Shown piece after piece: positions 58,439-64,000 of a stretch of 64,000 bases of DNA. This DNA is from Ampelocalamus luodianensis (taxonomy: Eukaryota > Streptophyta > Magnoliopsida > Poales > Poaceae). The notes beneath the pieces are model-generated. The model did no database searches. It saw only the letters and a program-made list of their open reading frames with translations, and was not told the DNA's origin. Where the stretch lies: NCBI GenBank assembly GCA_036346255.1, contig CM070629.1, positions 49,350,916 through 49,414,915 on the forward strand, read 5' to 3'. Both the position numbers and the translations under genes were made by a program. Every line of letters begins with the position of its first letter. The stretch's first letter is position 1.

Positions 58439-61400
58439 TGTAACATCCCCATTTTGGCTTGTGTTTCAAATGTAAGAAATTGAGGTAAATTAAAACTTTT
58501 CTTACATCCTTGTGCCTTTGAACTTTTACTCAAAATTATTGTAAAAGAATTTTGGGAATTCAAAATCAAAAGCCTCATGTATCAAGACAACAAACTCCTT
58601 GGTCAAATCTTTTGTTAAACCCTTGGAAATAATTTTCCTTGGTTCTAGGGTGGCTTAGTAATACCTCTGAATTATTTCATAATTTTTGGCAATTATTTGA
58701 AATATTTTAGAGGCAAGTCAAACCTTGGTCAAACCTCTGTTTTAACCTTCGAAATTTATTGAGAAAATTCCATTGCACAAAAATCTCTGGAAATTTTATG
58801 TAAGGTTAATCATTAAGTCTGAAGCCCAGTTAAAATTTCATAAATTTTGGAGTTGATTTCATGCCTCAATTAAATCCCCAAAAGTTTCAGCTCAAAAATC
58901 AAATTCTAATGGGTTTGCACCGTTCCTCGGGCGCGGTCGGACTGGGCTCGAGCCAACCGACTTCGGTCGAGTCAACTAAGCTATCTGCATGCGATCGATC
59001 GGCGCGCGCCTGGATCGTTGGATCTCAATCGGACGGCTCGCGTTCGTGTATGCATTCGGACAACTCGGTTGCCGGATTCGCAGCCGTTGGATTTCAATCG
59101 GGCGGTCGTCGTTCGCGGATGCCGTTTCAACGCGATCGTGCCTCTCCCTTGATGCGAATCGGGCGGCCGCTCGTCGTCGTCCTCCTCTCGCCGGCCGCGC
59201 GCAGGTCGCCGATGGCGAGCGAGCGTGGGTGTCTACGCCACTGTCCACTCGCGTCCCGCCAACGGTCTCGCATTTAATGCCCGTCACTCCACCGCCCGTT
59301 TAGTCGTCGTCTCACTGCTCCCCGTCGCTCACGGCGATCGCGGCGCAGAGAGAACCGAGATGAAGCAACGGCATTTTCTTGCTTCTCGTGCCTACTTAAG
59401 CTCCGGTCACCCCTTCGGCTTCCTTTCCTCTCCCGCAGCTCCTCTTGCATTCACTAAGCACGAGCGAGCCCATACAACCCAGCGCCCATTTCGCCATTGC
59501 CGAGCTTGGGCTCCTGTCGCCGCGGTGCTCAAAGTGGTTCTTTGGCTCCCTTCTTGCCCCTGCACCTTCCTCTCACCTCGGTGGTGCTTAACCCCACTCC
59601 ATTTCAGGTTGCTTCAGCGGAGCGCCGGATTTTGATTTCCCACCCGACGCGAGCATCCATCTTCGTCTCCAGCGGTGAGTGCTCCTTTTCTAATTCCTTT
59701 CTCGGGAGCTTCTCGTGCTCTCTAGAACCCATCGTGATGACGCGGCATGGTTGATTTTGCCCAGCCGTCTTCCTCGCGTCATCTTCCTCGGGTCGTCGCG
59801 AGCTTAAATCGCCGAGTGTTCGACCGCCTCTGCACCTCCGCGTCAATCGGTAGCTCCTGGTAGCCCCTAGATGCTCGAGCACCGCTTGAATGGACCGCCG
59901 CGGAGCTCTTTGCCGCTTGTCGTCGTTGTCATTTTTTCCGTCGCCGCTCGCGTCGCGCGCGCGCTCGTCCACCACCGTCGGTGTGGGTGGTACGGAGGGT
60001 GCGCAACGCCATGCGCACCATTCTCAGCATTCACTCGCGCGCCGTGCCTTTGGTCGCGGCGTTGTGCGGCGAAGCCGCCGCAGCGTTGTCGGATGACAAC
60101 ACTGCGAAGCGGCGTGGTCGGTCTTGGCCGTTGGATCCGAGATCAACGACCTTGGAGCCTCCACGTCGGCCCTACATTTCGCTGCGTGAGGAAGTGTTTT
60201 GGTCTAGTTCAATGCCGTCCGTTGGATCTGAGATCGACGGCTCTCAGTCGTCCACGTCTCCGGATGCTAGGAAAGGTCCCGAAAGTGCGAAGTCCAAATC
60301 AGTATCACATTAGGGTCTTGTCATTTTCATATCTTTGTCATCTTAGCTCAGAAATAGATGATTCCAATTTTTTAGCTTCCTTATAACTTGAACTTAAATA
60401 TAAAAATAATTGTAGACCATAATCAAACCTGGAAAACCAATTTCAAAAATAGTAAACAAGTGAACATAATACTGTTTTTCAGAACTTTTAGCAAACTTGT
60501 AAAATGCATAACTTTTAATCTATAGATGATTTTTGTATGAATCCAATTGGATTAGTTTCCACTGAAAGTGTAATTGCTAGGAAAATTGGTTTCACAAATT
60601 TTACTGTTTTTAGAAATCATAAAGATCATATTTTAGTTTAATACCCTAAACAATTTAGACAAATCATAACTCTTTCAATATAACTCCAAATGACCTGAAA
60701 TTTTATATGGGTTACCACTATACCAGTAGGTAGCTACCATAAAAATTTCAGCTTCAAAACCTTTCTAGAAAATATTTTTGCTACAGTATCTAATTATGGC
60801 CGAAAATAGGTTTTTAGGGAATATCTTTGCACCACAAATCCAAATTAGGTTTTTCCCGTTCCTATGTCTAGGTATATTCCACTTTTACCTTGTGTATAAA
60901 TTTCGTCGCATTTGGATAGTTTTTGCTTGCTCTTTTGTTTAAGTGTTGCTCGTCTCATTGGTTGTTTTCGCTCTTTCGCTTAGGATTCGATATTTGCGGT
61001 AACCCGAGAACGACCCTCCGCAACAAATTGAGCAACAGCAAGCGAAAAGCAGTTTGATCATTTCTCATTGATCCCATTACTTTTAAAGTCTAATATTTTG
61101 TTTAACTTCTATGTATGCATTGCTATTTTGTTGTTAAATTGATTAGTTAGACCTCTAGTTGCATAATCTGTAGGTAAATGGTTATCCTCTACTACCGAGC
61201 CTAGGTTATTTGCGGTGGTTAGAGTTCGATGGATGAACTCTTATCACTTAGTAGATTACTGAATGAATATTGCTAGCCATGCCTAGTTATCGGTAGTATT
61301 GGCGATCATCGACTTAGTCGATGATCTTGATCACACACATACTTATACTACTCCATTATGTCCAACCCTTGTGTTTTATTGATTTACAAATCAAAAGCTG

Positions 61401-62626
61401 AAAACAAAATTATATCTTGACTTGGGCACAATGGTATGTTGATGTGATCTGTTGGGTGTGTTGGAATGGTGCCTAAGTCCCCAAGGACCGAGTTACTTGT
61501 GTCACTAAGCCAGCGCTTGTTGCGTGCTAACCACACGAGGGGATATGGAACCTCTCTTGACTAAGTACTTTGGGAGGTGTTAATTATGAGCTGGTTGGTG
61601 GGTGTGTTCTTGTGTGTGGTGTTTGGAGGAGCATTAGCGGGCACCGGTTAGGCATCTAATGTGTCTTTCTCCCGTGGGTTGCGGCTCTTAATTAGCATCG
61701 TCCATTGGAAAGCGTCTTGTTAGACTTAGCCATGCACGCATACCAAAGGAAGTGTGCTAACCGTGGCTGGTGGAAAGGCGGTCTATCGTGTGGGTACATT
61801 GGTACACCTGCGGGTTAAAACTATTCGAATAGCCTCGTCCCAGGTTATGGACATGCTTGTAAGGTCGTGCAAGAACTAGACTACAACCTTTTAAAAACTT
61901 AAACTTGACATGGGTGGTATGAAGGGTACTTCATGCTATTGTTGTGGTGACTAGGGTTAGTCACTTCTAGGTTGGTGTTGTCCTCTATCTATTGTTATTA
62001 TTGTCTCTCTTTATTTGAACAATAGAAGTTAATTGCAAACTTGCTTTGAATCTATTACCTTATTGCAAATGAAAACTTGCTTTATGTGAAAATAAGTCCG
62101 AACCTCATCCACTTAAATAAAGCTTGCATGTAGTTAATTATAGTTCTGTTATCTCACACGTCAGTCTTGCAGTACAAAAACAAGTTTTGTACTCATACGC
62201 TTTCTTAATATTAATTGTTGCAGAGGAAGAAGGTGTGCCCCAAGGGCCTCACTTTGTGAGTGTGTTGCGCGCTGTTTGGGACGATTAGCTTGGCGGTCGG
62301 TTGGTTGCCTTGTGGGTAAAGGCACACCGATTGGCTTTGTTATCGCCATCTTATGGCCATTTTGCTTCATTGTTTAAATTAGTTACTTATGTGTTATTGG
62401 CAGTCGGCCTCTCTTTTATAATAACTCTCTTTATATTATGTATGTCTTTGATTGTTGCTGCTTGCTTGGCTCTATGTGTATGAATGGACTTGATGCATGA
62501 TTTTGTAGCAGGTGTGTATCTGCAGTGCAGGAAGTATACATATCTCGAGGCTGGGTTTATTTGATTTGTCTTGTTAGGACCAAGTGGATGGTTAAACAAA
62601 CAAGCCAGATAAACCGGGTCCTCACA
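58439..62626 (+). repeat. Second G3 LTR (4188 bp)
   Basis: Collinear with 49020-53309 but 102 bp shorter. The difference is spread over dozens of one- or two-base losses, many at CAG, CTG or CCG. It ends GGTCCTCACA and is followed at 62627 by Copia B pol. Confidence 0.9.
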
Positions 62627-64000
62627 TTGAAGAAGATGACGATGAACGATCTGCTCCTCCACCTATTGCGATGTTCTGTCCAAGCTCCGAACACCTCGAC
62701 TACTTCACCTTGGTTGAGGCTCTGCGCATCTTCATCATCAGCGAGCACTGCGAGGTCGAAGAGATGTTGTCTCCCCCGAGCGCTCCACTTCACATTCAGA
62801 AGCGTCATCCTCCAGATCAGATGATTGGTAATCTTCATGAGAGAGTCACTCGCTCCAGGTATCACGATCCGAGTCTCTACTCTCATTCTGCATTTGTTGC
62901 TTCTTTCGAACCCCGTGATATATCTCATGCTTTATCTGATTCTAGCTGGGTTAATGCCATGCATGAGGAGTTAGAGAATTTTGAGAGGAACAAGGTCTGG
63001 AACCTAGTAGAGCCTCCTAGTGGTCACAATGTGATAGGAACCCGTTGGGTGTTCAAAAATAAACAAAATGAGGATGGTTCTGTGGTTAGAAACAAGGCTA
63101 GGTTGGTGGCTCAGGGCTTTAGCCAAGTTGAGGGGTTAGATTTTGATGAGACCTTTGCTCCTGTTGCTAGACTAGAAGCCATTCGCATTCTGCTTGCATT
63201 TGCTGCTTCTAAGAGCTTTAGACTATATCAGATGGATGTCAAGAGTGCTTTTCTGAATGGTTTTATAGAGGAGGAAGTATATGTTAGGTAACCCCCAGGC
63301 TTTGAGGATCCCAAGCATCCACATCATGTTTTCAAGCTATCCAAAGCTTTGTATGGTCTTAAGCAAGCCCCTAGAGCCTGGTATGATAGACTTAAGACCT
63401 TTCTGCTTAAGAATGATTTTGAGATGGGTAAGGTAGACAAGACCCTGTTCATCCTTATGCGTGGCAATGACATCTTGCTTGCTCAGAATTATGTAGATGA
63501 TATTATCTTTGGTGGTTCTTCTCATGCTCTTATTTCTAGTTTTTCTGAGACCATGTCCAGGGAATTTGAGATGAGTATGATGGGAGAACTCAATTACTAC
63601 AGGGCTTCAAATCAAGCAATGCAAGGAAGGGATCTTCATCCATCAGACGAAGTACACCAAGGATCTGCTCAAGCGCTTCGAGATGGGTGACTGCAAGCCG
63701 ATCACCACTCCCATGGCGACCTTGACTCTTTTGGATCCAGATGAGGAAGGAGAAGCCGTGAATCAACGCCAGTACCGCAGCATGATCGGCTCCCTCTTGT
63801 TCCTGACGGCCTCAAGACCAGACATCCACTTCGCGGTCTGCCTCTATGCGAGGTTTCAGGCGTCTCTGAGGACTTCCCATCGCCAAGCCGTTAAGCGCAT
63901 CTTCAGGTATTTACATTCCACCCTTCAGTATGGCATTTGGTATTCCTGCTCTTCGTCCTTGTCCATTCGTGGGTTTTCTGATTCTGATTTTGTGGGCTGC
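62627..64000 (+). pseudogene. Copia B reverse transcriptase and start of RNase H, runs off the window
   Basis: Resumes in a linker (EEDDDERSAPPP), then the Copia reverse transcriptase: WVNAMHEELENFERNKVWNL (about 62947), GTRWVFKNK, DETFAPVARLEAIR (about 63148), YQMDVKSAFLNGF (about 63228), ALYGLKQAPRAWYDRL and NYVDDIIFGG (about 63490, the YVDD active site). A TAA at 63289-63291 replaces what is normally Gln before PPGF (C to T). Near 63598 the frame shifts by one position and then stays open to 64000 through KDLLKRFEMGDCK, SMIGSLLFLTASRPDIHFAV and FSDSDFVGC, the entry to RNase H. The end of the element lies beyond the window. Confidence 0.88.

Larger units (their letters stand above)
48520..62626 (+). 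mobile_element. Tekay-type Ty3-gypsy G3, recombinant partial internal-LTR-internal-LTR
   Basis: Partial internal region 48520-49019, LTR 49020-53309, internal 53310-58438, LTR 58439-62626. It interrupts Copia B between integrase and reverse transcriptase. The left LTR and most of the first internal region are missing together with part of Copia B pol, so no target duplication can be checked. The second internal region and second LTR carry many one-base deletions that the first LTR lacks. Confidence 0.85.

Overview
The window is nuclear DNA of a grass (Poaceae). The evidence is a grass-type DUF707 gene, a monocot-type F-box gene, an En/Spm (CACTA) transposon with 'TCACAGACGGTTC' subterminal repeats, Tekay/Del-type chromoviruses with 3.5-5.2 kb LTRs, and SIRE/Maximus-like Copia elements. 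The species cannot be fixed from the sequence alone. No rRNA, tRNA or CRISPR array was seen. Only two host-type genes look intact: a DUF707 gene near the left edge (1687-2868, minus) and an F-box gene (41378-42212, minus) that lies inside the CACTA transposon. Nearly everything else is one nest of transposons.

Layout. 1-1005: the start of an LTR retrotransposon on the minus strand, cut by the window edge. 1006-1686: 3' flank of the DUF707 gene. 1687-2949: DUF707 gene with its TATA box. From 2967: Copia element A on the plus strand, whose 5' LTR starts about 100 bp from the DUF707 start codon. Copia A is split at 4268/42864 by a 38.6-kb CACTA element (4269-42863) with a 10-bp identical TIR and a perfect TAA target-site duplication. 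Inside the CACTA, from left to right: left subterminal array, degenerate Ulp1-like/Ptta-type gene (4719-6616, minus), Tekay element G1 (6617-17658), Tekay element G2 nested in the 3' LTR of G1 and arranged LTR-internal-LTR-internal (17659-34088), a fragment of the TNP2 transposase (34089-35116, minus), a Tekay solo LTR with a CAAAA duplication (35556-40782), the transposase promoter, an inner subterminal array, the F-box gene, and the outer subterminal array.

Right of the CACTA the rest of Copia A (42867 to about 43240) is interrupted by Copia element B (about 43.26 kb to the window end). The pol gene of B is broken by a third Tekay element G3 (48520-62626), arranged partial internal-LTR-internal-LTR. 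Reverse transcriptase of B resumes at 62627 and runs off the window.

Order of events that can be read from the nesting: Copia A landed next to the DUF707 gene; the CACTA and Copia B then landed in Copia A; G1 and the parent of the solo LTR landed in the CACTA; G2 landed in G1; G3 landed in Copia B. Two large deletions followed. One fused the G2 gag to the CACTA transposase at 34088. The other fused Copia B integrase to the G3 integrase at about 48520. Every transposon protein gene here carries stops, frameshifts or truncations. The damage in G3 between about 53.3 and 62.6 kb is unusual: it is mostly one-base losses at CAG, CTG and CCG triplets and may be a sequencing artefact at CHG-methylated sites rather than biology.
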